From Pseudopithomyces maydicus (taxonomy: Eukaryota > Ascomycota > Dothideomycetes > Pleosporales > Didymosphaeriaceae), in NCBI GenBank assembly GCA_026873275.1, contig JANTUC010000003.1, positions 744,001 to 808,000 of the forward strand: a stretch of DNA of 64,000 bases, read 5' to 3'. The number at the start of each line of letters is the position of its first letter. Within the stretch, counting starts at the first letter, position 1. Under the pieces are notes generated by a model. That model saw only the letters and a program-made list of their open reading frames with translations, made no database searches and was not told the DNA's origin. Of the stretch, positions 33,830-45,421 are shown piece after piece. The translations under genes were made by a program, and so were the position numbers.

Positions 33830-35243
33830 TGGGTTTTAAAGTGCTGCCCAATGCTTTTCTTTCTCGGAGAGCTAGTAATGTAAAATTTATCTAGTGTCCG
33901 TCTTCAATTCAATTTTTGCTGATTGAATTCTTCTTGAATGGTTTCAAGGCCCTGTATACTACGAGTATTTATTGGGCTGTTGCTATCATTGTTTAGTTAA
34001 TACAAAGAGTTATTGTGGCTACACAAGTACTGATGTAGATCATCGACGTGTCTGTATGGTTCAGTTTGCGATTTGATAGAACTTAACACCGTAGATGATC
34101 TAATTGGTAAAGTTAAGTCCGGCAGCCTCATCATGTTATCGTTATGCAATCAAGCTTTCGCGAACACCACGCACATAGAAACTCATTAAACCTCTAATTA
34201 AACGAAGTATCACTAAACACGGAAAGTGTTCTTGCTTCGGTTCGTTTCCTCGCTATGGAGTAGCTCCTTCGCACCTTTGTGCTCTTTGATCTTGGGTTGA
34301 ACAATGTACGTTCGTTTTGTGGCCAATGACATTTTTGCTAGCTAAAACCCAGGTAGATACCTTGTTGATTTCCATAGCTATCGTGTTGAATTTTATGATT
34401 TTATGCTTCGTGGAAGATTCTATCATCCACTGACTTCGGTATATAGCTCTGAGAATCGGAAGGCGAAAACGTCTTGCTTTCTCAATCTTCAAGTAACATT
34501 GTCGCTACTTCACACTTACTCTTTGTGTTTTTATATAGATCGCAATTTTATATGATTTACGTCAAGGTTCCTGATTTTTTATATTTATCGAATTCAAGGT
34601 GATTGGACACTTCGCGTACCTTTCTCCGGCAGCAGAATGTAAGATTTTAGCAACTTACGTTAGCCGTGTACTCAAAGAAGTACGCGAGGCTACTAGCGCC
34701 TCACTCAACCGCCGACTGCATTTGCTCTCGTCGATCAGAATCATGCGAACAGAACTAAATTTGTGGATTTGTATTGGAAAATTGGTGATGCCGGATTTTC
34801 ATGCGTATTTACTGCAAGCCGCATCGAGTTCTTGAGTCCAATGGATCACCTGTTTATATCTCTCGCGCGCCGGAAAACACAGCCTCCCCAAAGTTTGACC
34901 TGATCAAGGTAATTCCAAATGAAATGCATCTAGATGTACATGATCCACTTTTGTCATACGTTGAAACGGTAATCAGCTGTATACAGCTCCATATCATTGG
35001 TCATAACATGTGGAATTTCCGTTGGATGACCAAAAAGCGAGACTCGCCCTTCACCACCGTTATAAACTGCTTATTTCACGTAAAGAGATCAGTTTCATTG
35101 GACAAAATAGTTGGAAGGCAATTCTGGTGGAGTTGGGGGCCAGGAATGGGTCAGGATCAGAGACCCGGGCGAGCCTTCATGATGGCTATAAATACTGAAG
35201 GAGGACGCTACATGATTGCTACCACACATCTCAGAGTACCAGT
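33830..35243. other. Gene-sparse region, nothing recognised
   Basis: About 1.4 kb of AT-richer DNA between the RING gene promoter and the peroxygenase gene. A frame at 34801-35247 shows no domain and overlaps the peroxygenase promoter, so I do not call it. Confidence 0.5.
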
Positions 35244-36183
35244 ATGAAGAACATTCTCTGCATTTTTCTCGCTTCTTCTGTCGCCGTTTTGGCGAATTCT
35301 AAGGTTCCTGCATGGCATCCACCGACCAAGGGTGACGGTAAGTTGAGAAGCTTATCATGATATTCGACTGTGGATGCTGAATACCGAGTACAGTTCGAAG
35401 CCCATGTCCAGGTATCAACGTTCTATCTAACCATGGTATTCTACCTCGCAATGGCAAAAACTTGGAGCGGCAAGTAGTCGTGGACGCCTTGTGTAAATGG
35501 TACAACATCGCCGAGCCTATCTCTACGGGTCTTTTTGACTCGGCGGTCAACTTCTCTGGTAAACCTGGAGCTCCTAGCTTTGACATGGTCGATATATGGC
35601 TGCATCACAATGCTACTGTGCCAGCCATAGAAGGGGATGCAAGCTTTAGGTACGTGGAGAGTAAGCGCACTGATATTTCACTGGCTCATCATGATGTAGC
35701 CGTGCCGATTACTTCTGGGGGGATAACCACTCATTCAATAGAACTGTTTGGAAGCAAACTCGATCTTTCTGGACGGGTGAGACTATCGACGTGCAGAAAT
35801 TTGGAAATGCTGCCAATGCACGCTACACCACTTCCAAAGCAACAAATCCAACATTCTATTTCAACGACATCACAGCTATTGGGATGGCTATGGCTTTTAT
35901 GACTAGCGTTCTCGGTGATGCAGTGGCTGGCACTGTTCCTACGAAATTTGTGAACGATTGGATTGGTAAGCACATCGCTGAACCCGAAAAAAAAACGTCC
36001 TGACATAGACTAGTCAATGAGCGCTTGCCGGTAAAATTTGGCTGGAGTACAAATGAGAGACGTACAGATCAACCTACTGTTAAAGATCTTGCAGGTAGAA
36101 TCTTTGTGGCCTCTGGTCTGCCGCCTCCGGCCAGTAAGAGGGAGATCAGTGACAGGTTCTTCCATGCCGGAGCCTACTTCTAA
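35244..36183 (+). CDS. Secreted heme-thiolate peroxidase (unspecific peroxygenase/chloroperoxidase family)
   Basis: Four exons found by joining frames: 35244-35337, 35394-35649, 35700-35965 and 36014-36183. All phases match and give 261 residues. A signal peptide (MKNILCIFLASSVAVLA) precedes the PCP motif in RSPCPGINVLSNHG, whose cysteine is the heme ligand. The acid-base and metal site is EGD in AIEGDASFSR, created across intron 2, and is of peroxygenase (EGD), not chloroperoxidase (EHD), type. GDNHSFN follows, then VNDWI and KFGW. Length fits the short peroxygenases (about 26-29 kDa). These enzymes use hydrogen peroxide to oxygenate aromatics and alkanes outside the cell. No frameshift is needed. 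The gene sits alone in gene-sparse DNA. Confidence 0.9.
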
Positions 36184-37913
36184 TGATCGATTCAGGATTT
36201 TCTGCGAGAATTGGTTCATCGGTGGAGGGATGGAGGTTTTAGTTATCCAACGTTCGTTAATTAGTGAACTATACGGGTGTCTGTCGAGGCGGAAAGACTG
36301 TCTCTTATGAAACACATGGTATTTTCGTTTCGTGCTTTTAGCAAACATTGTATTCAGGGCGATCATTTCAATGCGATGGAATTTTTTTAGCTACGTCTAG
36401 CTGCCACAACGATGCTTTCACAAACCTGTATGATGTACAATTTCGCTAGAGTAATGGAATGGGTGCCAATCCAATCATTCGAATTTGCAGTGCGCTTTAT
36501 ACATGGAAAAAGAGATGTCATGCCTAGCGGATTGCTTTCATGCGATTCAGACTTGACTCTAATTCATCCTGGCATGTATTAACTCCTTCCCGCTTTCCAT
36601 TGAGTCCATGCGTGACCGAGATCAAAAAGCAATAAACCGGTTGTATAAAAGCAACTTAAGACTCATAATGCAATACTGACTGTGAAATTAATGTTCACTG
36701 GTGAGGCTGGATATATAAATGCCTTATGTAGAACGGAGAAGCTGCTCAGTCCTTTTGCAGATCGGATCCTGTAGTATACCTGTTCCGCGAAACAGTCCAT
36801 ACGCCACTGCGATATTTCTTGTCGCCAAAAATCATGTACAGGAATTTCATCTTTTCGTATATCTGGATCGCTCGAATCATAATGGGTATCGTATGAAGTC
36901 CACCAGCCTCGATGCAGATTGATAGCCTCATCAGTTAATGTTCCAGTCATGCATACCATGAAACGTGAATGATGGTATCAAAAGCACGATAAAAAATAGA
37001 TTTCTTGTTGAAGACATGTTCAACCGCATTGGGTAATTATTCGCATGATCGGCCCCTGCAACGGACGTTGAAGTGGAGACAGAGCAAGCTTATTAAATTC
37101 CGATGTCCTAAACACGAGAAGCGAATTATGTAGATCGGCACAGCCTTTAGTATGCCAGAAATAGCTCAGAATTAATCCTAGGAACATTGTGCGCGAAAAG
37201 CAATACATGTGACAGCAAACAATGTGTCGCGCTGGCGTTGAACTTTTCTCCAGGCCAGGAGCAGAGTTCGTTGCAGTACGAATCACGCTCTCCATTTCTC
37301 CATTTCACCTCTACCATCCAGTGCAACTGGCGTAGTGACGATCTTCATCGCAGCCTTTCCACGCCGCTGCACTGGACGGCAAATGCGACCTGTGCCTATT
37401 GGGTGATACAATTTATCAGTACGCTGATCCCTTCATAAAAAGAAGTCCGTAAAGAACGTGGCCCCAACGGAGCCTCGGCGTTTCATAGCAATACGGAGTT
37501 GAAAGTGACTAATCCGCACCACGCCAAGAATCTTGTATGCTATTGGCTGGGGTAGCTTCGTCATGCGAAAGAGCGTGGAAGCTGTTTTTCTTCGGAGACG
37601 TCTTGCTAAATTAGGCTTGGGGCTCCGGTTCTCGTAGTGATTAACCATCCCCGTATTCTGCGACTGGCCTCCATTGGTGATTGGTCTGTGTAGGCGAGGG
37701 AATACGATGATGATGAGCATGATTCTATAAAGGGTGAGAACGGGCTCGAAAGGCTGAACAGAACAAAACACCGACTTTCAAGCTTCCCGTCTCCAGCCTT
37801 CAACCACATATCCACTCTTTTACATTTTCTAACACCCTTACCTGTACCGTGTACATTCTCTTCTTGCTGCACTTTTTTTTAAGTTCCAAAAACAACCAAT
37901 TCCGATCCCTAGA
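36184..37913. other. Gene-sparse region with chitosanase promoter
   Basis: About 1.7 kb with no recognisable gene; short frames on both strands lack domains. The right end holds the chitosanase promoter, with TATAAA at 37726-37731 about 183 bp before its ATG. Confidence 0.5.
37726..37731 (+). promoter_or_regulatory. TATA-like element of the chitosanase gene
   Basis: TATAAA 183 bp upstream of the ATG at 37914; a pyrimidine-rich stretch lies between. Inference from sequence only. Confidence 0.4.
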
Positions 37914-38696
37914 ATGCGCTCCGCTGCCTCCATCGCTATTCTGCTCGCCGGCGTCGCTGCTTGTCGCGAAGTTCCTTCCAACCTCAAATCCTTCTACGAG
38001 TCCCACAAAGACACCGACTGCGCGAATCCAATTTCCATCGAGTACTCTTCTGGTCAAGGCGATGCCGACACCGTCTACTGCAAAGACGACTCTTCGGGTG
38101 CCGTTTTCTTGAAGGACACTTCTAGTGGCTATGCCGACGTTGACATCGATTGCGACGGCGCCGGTATGGGAACGGGCGATTGCGGCAACGACCCAAGCGG
38201 TCAATCCATGACTGCATTCAAGGATTTGGTGCAGGAATACTCCAACGGCGCGATCGACGACTTGAACACACACATCCACAACTTCGTTGTGCTGGGCAAC
38301 GACAACAGCGCCGATGAAGGTGACGGTGGCGAGTCATTTGATCCTACAGCTGATGCAGATATTCAGCCTTTGAGCGTCGTCGCGGTCGTGTGCGGCGACA
38401 AGCTCGTGTACGGTGTCTGGGGCGATGTCAACGGCGGAAAGGTCACGGGTGAAACCTCATTGAGTCTGGCCAAGCAGTGCTTCCCAGATGAGGAGTTGAA
38501 CGGTGACTCCGGGCACAGCGATCACGATGTGCTGTACTTGGCGTTCCCGGGAGAGGAAGCAGTTGCGAAGGATGTCAACTGGGGAGCTGAGACGGCCGAG
38601 GACTTCGAGGCGAGCCTGGCAGCAATTGGTGACGAGCTGGTGAAGAAGGTTGCGTCCGGACAGGCAAAGAGCAGGGTTATGCGCGCTACCTTGTAA
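37914..38696 (+). CDS. Secreted fungal chitosanase, GH75
   Basis: Intronless, 260 residues, full length for GH75. A signal peptide (MRSAASIAILLAGVAA) precedes the domain. Diagnostic stretches are DTVYCKD, DVDIDCDGAG, GNDPSGQSMTAFKD, VYGVWGDVNGG, LSLAKQCFP and HDVLYLAF. The catalytic acids of GH75 lie in the DIDCDG and YGVWGD regions by family knowledge. It would hydrolyse chitosan from deacetylated fungal walls, in nutrition or wall remodelling. No wall-binding module is attached. The upstream ATG context is clean and the 5' flank is CT-rich. Confidence 0.93.
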   Translation: MRSAASIAILLAGVAACREVPSNLKSFYESHKDTDCANPISIEYSSGQGDADTVYCKDDSSGAVFLKDTSSGYADVDIDCDGAGMGTGDCGNDPSGQSMTAFKDLVQEYSNGAIDDLNTHIHNFVVLGNDNSADEGDGGESFDPTADADIQPLSVVAVVCGDKLVYGVWGDVNGGKVTGETSLSLAKQCFPDEELNGDSGHSDHDVLYLAFPGEEAVAKDVNWGAETAEDFEASLAAIGDELVKKVASGQAKSRVMRATL

Positions 38697-39142
38697 GAAA
38701 TAGTGTATTGCATATTCCCTTTCAGTACCGCGAACTAGAATCATCCCATTGTTTGCAGAGTTTTTAGAATTACTATAGCGCGTCTTTTTCTTCCGGAAGC
38801 CAATGAATTTTCTATTTCAACTTAGACGGTTCCTTAAATCCAAAACCATCAAGTGTTTCCACGGCATAGACGAGTTGTTATATGGGCGTTGATGATATAT
38901 TTTCCGAGTAACATAGACTCAACTTGCAAGTAGTTTACGATTTCTTTCCAACTACAGGACGATTCCGGTCATTCCTCGTGCAGAAGTAGCGCATCTGATA
39001 GCTAAATGATTAAGTTCAAGGTAATCAGTTAGTTTGCTGCCTTCGTGTAACCTGACGTTCAACAATCCAAGTCAGCAACACTTCCAACAGTCTCCCACGT
39101 TCACCATATTACTTGACATTGGATAATTGTTACATCCCAATC
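38697..39142. other. Intergenic
   Basis: 446 bp between the chitosanase and the IFI6-like gene, both on the plus strand. No gene-like frame or clear TATA element. Confidence 0.5.
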
Positions 39143-39788
39143 ATGACTACTATGTTCCACGCTCTCATCACTTGCCTCACAGGCGCCGAGCCAGAGACAT
39201 CAACCAAGACAATCTCCGACGAGAAACACGTCGGTCTAACCCCGCATCAGCCGCACACAGCGGAGGAAGTCGCAGAAGAAGTCGTTCGCACCATCGTAAC
39301 TGCCGAGAAAGGTGGCGCAGACCTTGCCCGTGTACTCAATAACATCATAGGCGAGTACGGCTGGACGGAAAAGATCGCACAATGGGTCCTCGTGAAGATG
39401 GAGTGTGCTCTTAAGGAGGCTGAGAAGCTTCAAGGCCCACTCAGAGATGCATACAACGAGGCATGTGAGGCCGCACTCTCGATAGAGGGCTTTGTGCAAG
39501 AGCATCCTGTTTTTTGTACGGTCATCGCGCTGGGTGTTCTAGCGATACTGACGCCGTGGGTGCTTGGTGCACTTGGCTTTGGGGAACTTGGTCCGATTGA
39601 AGGTATGTTTTGTTGGCAAGATGTATTATCAAATGCAATTGTGCTGACTGGATTGAGGATCCTTTGCGGCGGCATGGCAAGCACGATATGCGGGTTACGT
39701 GCCGAAAGGGTCACTCTTTTCCTTTTTCCAGCGGTTGGGAATGACGTGGCATGTAGTCTCATTGATGTATGCATCGAAAACACCATAA
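39143..39788 (+). CDS. IFI6/IFI27 (ISG12)-like small membrane protein
   Basis: Exons 39143-39602 and 39658-39788 (55-bp intron with GCTGAC branch site), 196 residues. An amphipathic acidic N-terminal half (HTAEEVAEEVVRTIVTAEKG) is followed by the glycine/alanine-rich hydrophobic core typical of the interferon-induced 6-16 family: VFCTVIALGVLAILTPWVLG, FGELGPIEGSFAAAWQ, then YVPKGSLFSFFQRLGM. The core is completed only by splicing; reading through the intron gives an unrelated tail. In animals relatives act at mitochondrial or nuclear membranes in apoptosis. In fungi the family is common but its function is unknown. The ATG chosen is the first in frame. Confidence 0.8.
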
Positions 39789-40457
39789 GGGATCACTTTG
39801 CACCCTGCATACGGATGTGCGATTGGGTCACTAGAAATTTTGCTATGGTCACAAAAGCTTATACCTGGTATGATATGTAGAAAAAATCTTGGATATGTTA
39901 GACTCAAACGGAGAACGAATGGTAGCACAAATATCTAGCTCATTTGCTGATAGCAATCCATGTTGTAAGAACGTAGAAGTTGTTTTCGGTCGTTGAAGAA
40001 GCCAGACAATACTCATTTCCAAGGATCATATGATACAGGAATATTTGTACATGTGATATTTTATGTTTCATAAGACCGACTAACAGGCGACTGACCTAGT
40101 ATCTCTTTATCGACACATATCATATTCATCCAGTATTAGTGGCTCTGTGTTCGAAACGATCTTCCTTCGAGAATCATCTTGGTTGGCTCATGTGACTTTA
40201 TTCAGCGTAATGCCGGCCTGGAAACAATCACACAAGGCATCACCACCAGACGCCCTATACGATTTCAGAGCCCATGTGGACACAATCAAACAAAAATCAC
40301 AGTCCCGCGCCCACCTATAACAATCTTCCCAGCAAACACCCCTAACTCATATATTCCATGGACCTGGCACAGATTATATTTTACACACATACCCAAGATT
40401 AGGAGACATCAACGCCATCTCAGAAGTACTGCAAAGCACAACTCTTAATCCAGCGAC
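39789..40457. other. Intergenic
   Basis: 669 bp, both neighbours on the plus strand. No gene-like frame. Confidence 0.5.
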
Positions 40458-41175
40458 ATGAATAAGAAAGCCAAAATCCTCAACAGCATGAGTGACCCCA
40501 CCAAACTGGAGTACACCCCCGAAGAAGAACGCACAATCGCACACATCGTCTCCCTCTCCACCACCATCCACTCCGCCTGCCACATCTCCACCGGATACGA
40601 CGTCATCTCAGCAGGCCGCTACCCGTACACAGCTACCCTTCTGCAAGAATTCAACGGCAAATACGTGACTCTGTATGACATATGCCGTGGCGGATCGAGG
40701 CACATTGCGCTGCTTGAATTGCTGCGTTTGGTAGAGGTGGACATGTATTCGGTGTCTCTCAAAGCGACGCGCGCTACTAAGGATAAGGAAGAGGTTGATA
40801 AACGGAAGATGTTAACGTTGGCCAAGGCAACGCATGGGAAGGCAGAGGGTGGGAAGAAGAGCGTGCAGGTGGTGCAGGTGGTGCCGAGGGGGAGAAAAGG
40901 AAGCTTCAGAATGGAGAAGGGGTATTGGATGGGGGCGGAGAAAGGGGCCATATCCGGAGGCGAAGAAGGCACGAACGGAGCAGAGCAATGTTATAACACT
41001 CGATGAGTCTGGGGATGAGACTGAGACGGAGGGCTCGGGAGCCGAAGAGGTGGAAAACGTAGCGGCTAGAGGTGCATCTACAAGTGTAGGTGAGGAATCC
41101 AGGAAAACACCGAAAACACCGAAACCACCAAGGGGAAAACTGACTAAGGGATCGAAGAGTGCAAAGGGTAAATAG
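40458..41175 (+). CDS. Unrecognised protein with basic/acidic low-complexity tail, frame broken twice
   Basis: The N-terminal half (from the ATG at 40458, or 40488) encodes a compact domain with EYTPEEERTIAHIVSLS and ALLELLRLVEVDMYS. I do not recognise it. After about 40850 the frame slips, passes through one encoding AEGEKRKLQNGEG, and slips again near 40940 into one encoding KKARTEQSNVITLDESGDE, ending KLTKGSKSAKGK at 41175. The total is two bases short of 240 codons, fitting two single-base losses in short G runs. The tail mixes acidic DESGDETETEG with a Lys/Pro end, suggesting a nuclear protein, but this is only a guess. Codon choice is like that of its neighbours. Confidence 0.55.
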
Positions 41176-41338
41176 CCGTAGTCGAAAGCGATTGAGGAAG
41201 AATGAGCGAGTGAGCGACCATGTAAGTTACAAATTGAAATCAATTGCATACCAGATGCATGGTAGATAGACGTCAGAGAGGGCCGGAAGACCAGAATCCA
41301 GTTTTGTTACCTATTTGTTTCTATTTTTTTTTGTGATG

Positions 41339-42482
41339 CTAAGCTGCTATTCCCCCATACCGACTGTATTTGCCAATACCTTCCTCCTTCAACAATTCCG
41401 GCAGTTCATCCTCATTCCAGCTTTCCCAGATACCCTTTTCTCTTGGCTCCCAGCCCAACTTCCTCAGACGCTCGGCCCTACTTCTGCTGTTCAGTCCTAT
41501 GACGCCCGCAGTGTCTTCTCCAAATAAGTCTTCCCAGTCATCTTTGCTGAACTCCCTGGGCTCCGCATCCTTGATCAGTCCCTTCTCCTTGAGCGATTTG
41601 CCAATTTCCTCAGCGACCTCTCGCCAGGAGAACTCGTTCCCGTTCTCGCAGAAGAAGTAAGGGTTCTCTAGTAGCACGGATGGGGGCGAATTTTCAATGT
41701 GGCGGAGCAGCACGATATAAGCTCTTGCTAAATCAAGCACATGAATCTGGCTTTCGACGCTAAGTCCCTTGCCCACATGACCTGCGAAGCCGTGTTTGAG
41801 GGCGAAGCGAGCAATGGTAGGGAACTGGATGGTCAAGCGCTTGTGCTTCGGATTGAAACCGTAGATCTCGGGCGGGATCATGATGGCAAGCTTCGCTTTC
41901 TCGCCTAGCTCTTTCGCGGCACGGACAATGGCAAGGTCAATTGGACGGTGGGGGGCGTCATCAGCAAGGGAATTGATGGCGTCGGGGTCGGTATCTTTGT
42001 AAATCTTTTCGCCCTTGAACGCGCCAAGAGAGCCATCATCCAGGACGCCGGTACCGGAGGTGTGAATGAATATGGTGTGCTTGCCAGAAGCGGCACGCTG
42101 CTTGACGCCGTCAAGGACAGCCTCGACCGAGGGCAGGTGGTCGGCTGTTGCGGTATGGATGATGATCTGTGGTGTCGGCGTCAGAGCATGCATTATAATC
42201 TGCAGGGGGTGCTTGTGGACGCTCTTTCCCCCGGTGTTGGTGGTGTGGAGAATCGGCAGGAGCTATGTGACTTACGTCATTCTCTAAGACATGCTTCACA
42301 ATCAGACTGTGGTCGTCGAGGTTGCCCTTGACTGCGAGGGCGCCCGAGGCTTTGATCTGTTCCGCGTGCGAGTCTCGTCGGACGAGGCCAGTGACGGTGT
42401 GGCCTTGGCCAACGAGCAGCTCGAGGACATTCCAGCCGATGAAGCCAGGGCCGATGATGAAGACACTCTTGGGCGTGCTCAT
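41339..42482 (-). CDS. NAD(P)-dependent epimerase/dehydratase (extended SDR)
   Basis: Minus-strand exons 42482-42276 and 42166-41339 (109-bp intron, phase 0), 344 residues. The Rossmann motif GPGFIG near residue 12 follows SVFIIG. Strand 4, IHTATADH, comes directly after the intron. An IHTSGTG segment follows, and the active-site region lies in the PPEIYGFNP stretch; a classical YxxxK is not obvious, so catalysis may be altered. The C-terminal half, with LLRHIENSPPSVLLENPYFF and the WREVAEEI helix, is typical of fungal NmrA/epimerase-like proteins that act on small metabolites. Cytosolic. No neighbour points to its pathway. Confidence 0.85.
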
Positions 42483-42504
42483 GCTGGGTGATTGTGACGA
42501 GTGG

Positions 42505-42540
42505 TGGGATGGATGGGATGGATGGGATGGATGGGGTGAT
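42505..42540. repeat. ATGGGATGG microsatellite
   Basis: Alternating GGGATGGAT units read directly just upstream of the epimerase start codon, in its probable 5' UTR or promoter. Confidence 0.8.
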
Positions 42541-42881
42541 GAGATGAAGAGGATGAATGGGATGAATGGAAAGAGCGCTGTATTGGTAGCAGGCAGGTTG
42601 TGTTAGTTCGTGCCTTCCATTTATGCACGTCTACCTATGTATTTCAAAGCAGACGTATTTCAAAGCGGGAATGGGGCAGGCATGTGGAGTGGAGACAATG
42701 GATGGCGGATTCGACAGTTGATACGCGCAGAGGCTTGCAGCTGAAGTTTCCCTCCTCCTATCTTTCTCTTCTAGGATGATGCATGGGCAACATGGTATAC
42801 GGCCGATATGTCCCAAGGTGGAGATAGGGCAGGTGGGTGGAGCGGAAACATGCCGGGGCGGGGTCCGACACGTGACGAGAC

Positions 42882-42918
42882 TGGAGCCCTGGAGCCCTGG
42901 GGCCCTGGAGCCCTCCCT
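42882..42918. repeat. Short GC-rich tandem repeat (GGAGCCCT units)
   Basis: Three to four copies of an 8-10 base GGAGCCCTG unit in the promoter region between the epimerase and the glycosyltransferase. Confidence 0.7.
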
Positions 42919-43236
42919 CCCGTCCATCCAGTACGCGCGGCGACGTTCACGCTGGCGACTGCATCCCGGGGTCCTGTTGGGAGTCGAGACGCGTGTGTTG
43001 AGTTCAGCCCCCCCCGGAGTGCGTGTGGCTCGGCGGGCACGGGCCTGTCCTGTGGCTGTCGTCGCGCCGCAGGGAGATGGATCAATTTCTCGGGAGCCAT
43101 CATGGACCCCAGACAACCGCTATCTCACTGACAGCGGCGATGCGCCCTCGTTGAACCACGCCCAATTCGCCCACCCATCCCCCTCCCGCTCGTTGCGCGC
43201 CCGCCTCCGGACCAGACGCTCCTCTGCGTCGCCGCC

Positions 43237-44733
43237 ATGGCCATCCTCACAGCGCTGCCCCTGCGCCTCTCGCGCCGGCCTGCGCGAGTGCTGCTCGGCG
43301 GTCTCCTTTTCGTCTTCTTCATCATGACCCTGACCCGCCGCCGCACCGCACCGCCGCCGCCGCCCTCGTCCGTCCACTACAAGGCCACCACCAAGAGCTT
43401 CTTCCCCCCGCTGAAGCACAAGGCCGGCCTCGACCCCGACTTCTGCGAGAACTTCCCCACGAAGCAGCTCGATGACATCCAGGTCGTCCTCAAGACGGGC
43501 GCCGCCGACGCCCCCAAGCTCAAGGCCCACCTCTCCACCATCACCTCGTGCATCCCGAACCTGCTCATCGTCTCCGACCACGACCAGAAGCTCGGCAACT
43601 ACAACGTCGTCGACATCCTGGCCGAGCTGCCCCTCTCCTACGCCGAAGGCAACCACGACTTCAAGACCTACACCGAGAACAAGAAGGCCCAGGCCGAGGG
43701 CGACACGGTCAACTACTCCCAGGCCGGATGGAGGCTGGACCGCTTCAAGTTCCTGCCCATGGTCGACAAGGCCTACGCCATGAACCCAAAGGCCAAGTGG
43801 TACGTCTTCCTCGAGTCCGACGTCTACTTCTTCTGGGACACCCTTTTCCGCTTGCTCGATCAGTTCGATCCCGCTGAGGCCCACTACCTTGGCTCCACAA
43901 GCCCCGGCTCCGACAGCCGGTGGTTTGCCTATGGCGGCTCTGGCATCGTCATGTCTCAGGGCCTCATGAAGAAGATCTACACCCCCAAGCTGGAATCCGG
44001 CACCCCCTCGGCCGCCGAGACAAAGCTGGCCGTCCGCTACGAGAAGATGGTCAAGGAGGACTGCTGCGGAGACGCCGTGCTTGCCCACGCCATCCAGAAT
44101 ATCACTGGCGTGACCCTCGAGGCCCTGTACCCCACCTTTTCCGGTGAGGAGCTCAAAGACATCTCCATCACCAGTGACAGGTGGTGTGTGCCGCTACTCT
44201 CGCTCCACAGGATTCCGCCTGAACAGATGGAGTCGCTGTGGAAGTGGGAGCGGACAAGACCCTACAACCAAGTATGTGTCATACCCGGCAACTCTCATGG
44301 CACATCTCTAACAAGCATATAGAAACCCTTCGTTTACTCTTCCCTCCTTGCTTATACGCACTCTTTCCTCCGCGAAGGTGCCTCCAAGGAGTGGTGGGAC
44401 AATCTTTCCATCGCGCCCGTTCCCAACGATCGCCCGGCACACAAGAACGCCGGCTCCTGCGGTTCCGAATGTGAAAAGGACCGGAACTGTCTGCAGTGGT
44501 CATACTCGCAGACCGTCTGCCGCTGGGCAAACTACATCAAGCTCGGCAATGCTGTGGACCCTGAGAACGGTGGCCAAGGCATCATGTCAAGTGGATGGGA
44601 TCTGAAGAAGATGGCGGAGCTGGGCTTCAAGGTCGATGAGGAGAGCGACATCAATGACACGTGCGAGGAGGCCAGCTGGGTCAAGGCCCAGACGGCAAAA
44701 GACGGCAAAGCGGAGAAGGCGACGAAACGGTGA
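43237..44733 (+). CDS. Type II membrane glycosyltransferase, GT31/fringe-like, with cysteine-rich C-terminal domain
   Basis: Exons 43237-44271 and 44323-44733 (51-bp intron), 481 residues. A short basic cytoplasmic start, one signal anchor (VLLGGLLFVFFIMTL) and a proline-rich stem lead to a luminal catalytic domain. The metal-binding acidic motif is in WYVFLESDVYFFWDTLF, followed by YLGSTSPGSDSRWFAYGGSG and EDCCGDAVLAHA, the pattern of fringe/C1GalT-like GT31 enzymes. The C-terminal part (CGSECEKDRNCLQWSY) resembles a PAN/Apple-like disulfide domain. It should act in the Golgi, adding sugars to glycoproteins or glycolipids; donor and acceptor are unknown. The coding region is very GC-rich and C-ending codons dominate, unlike the gene-sparse region to the left. 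Confidence 0.85.
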
Positions 44734-45421
44734 TTCCAGGAGAACCGTAGACACGACACGATTTATGGCGTTCGCGGGTTGTCTGCACTGCACTTCTTTC
44801 ACGCATGGCGTTTTGGCACAGCACATCATATCACACCGCCTCTGGCATTGTCCTTTCTCACCGCACGTGTATGCGCATTTGATATCATTTCGTTTTGCGA
44901 CGCGACGACACGAGTGTGGGTTTATATATAGCGATTGCACGGCTGCCGACGGAATATTAGAGAGGAGAAGCATGTTCTGGTTCATAGCTAGGGATGGGCA
45001 AGTTTCTTGGACATAGAGTGCGGGCATGGAGGTCAGTGCCCCTGTTTACATGTATTTTAACTATCGGGATATGGGCGTTGAACCGATTACTCTAATACAT
45101 CTTGATGTTGTATCATTTTCGGTCTCTCGATGGTCGTTGTGTTCAAGTGGTGATCTTGCTGTGAAGTGAGGTCGCAAATGCAAGATAGAAAAAAGATGAG
45201 AAGGGAGACAACCGTGAGTCATCGAATTGACTGGTCGTTGATACTTCGTGTTCTCCACAAGGAACTACACCACAAAACACGTTCGTGTATGCACAGAGCC
45301 AACTTCCAAGCCCGCTAGCGTTCAGCTCCACCACCACATATATCCGACACTATCCGCCTTCCCACCCTTTGACTCAGTCCCTACCTTCCCCATACAAACC
45401 CCCTCGCATCCTCCCTCCAAA
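44734..45421. other. Intergenic
   Basis: 688 bp; 3' flank of the glycosyltransferase and CT-rich promoter of the next gene. No gene-like frame. Confidence 0.5.

Larger units (their letters stand above)
42483..43236. other. Divergent promoter region with simple repeats
   Basis: 754 bp between the epimerase (minus) and the glycosyltransferase (plus). Contains a GATGGGATG microsatellite at about 42505-42540 and CTGGAGCCCTGG-type units at about 42882-42918. Frames inside are not gene-like. Confidence 0.55.

Noticed and set aside
34801..35247. 148-codon plus-strand frame upstream of the peroxygenase
   Set aside because: No recognisable features, no good translation context, and overlaps the peroxygenase start region.
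43120..44088. 322-codon frame on the minus strand
   Set aside because: Lies wholly opposite the glycosyltransferase gene. It results from its extreme GC-rich third positions and has no domain, whereas the plus-strand protein has clear GT31 motifs and a matching second exon.
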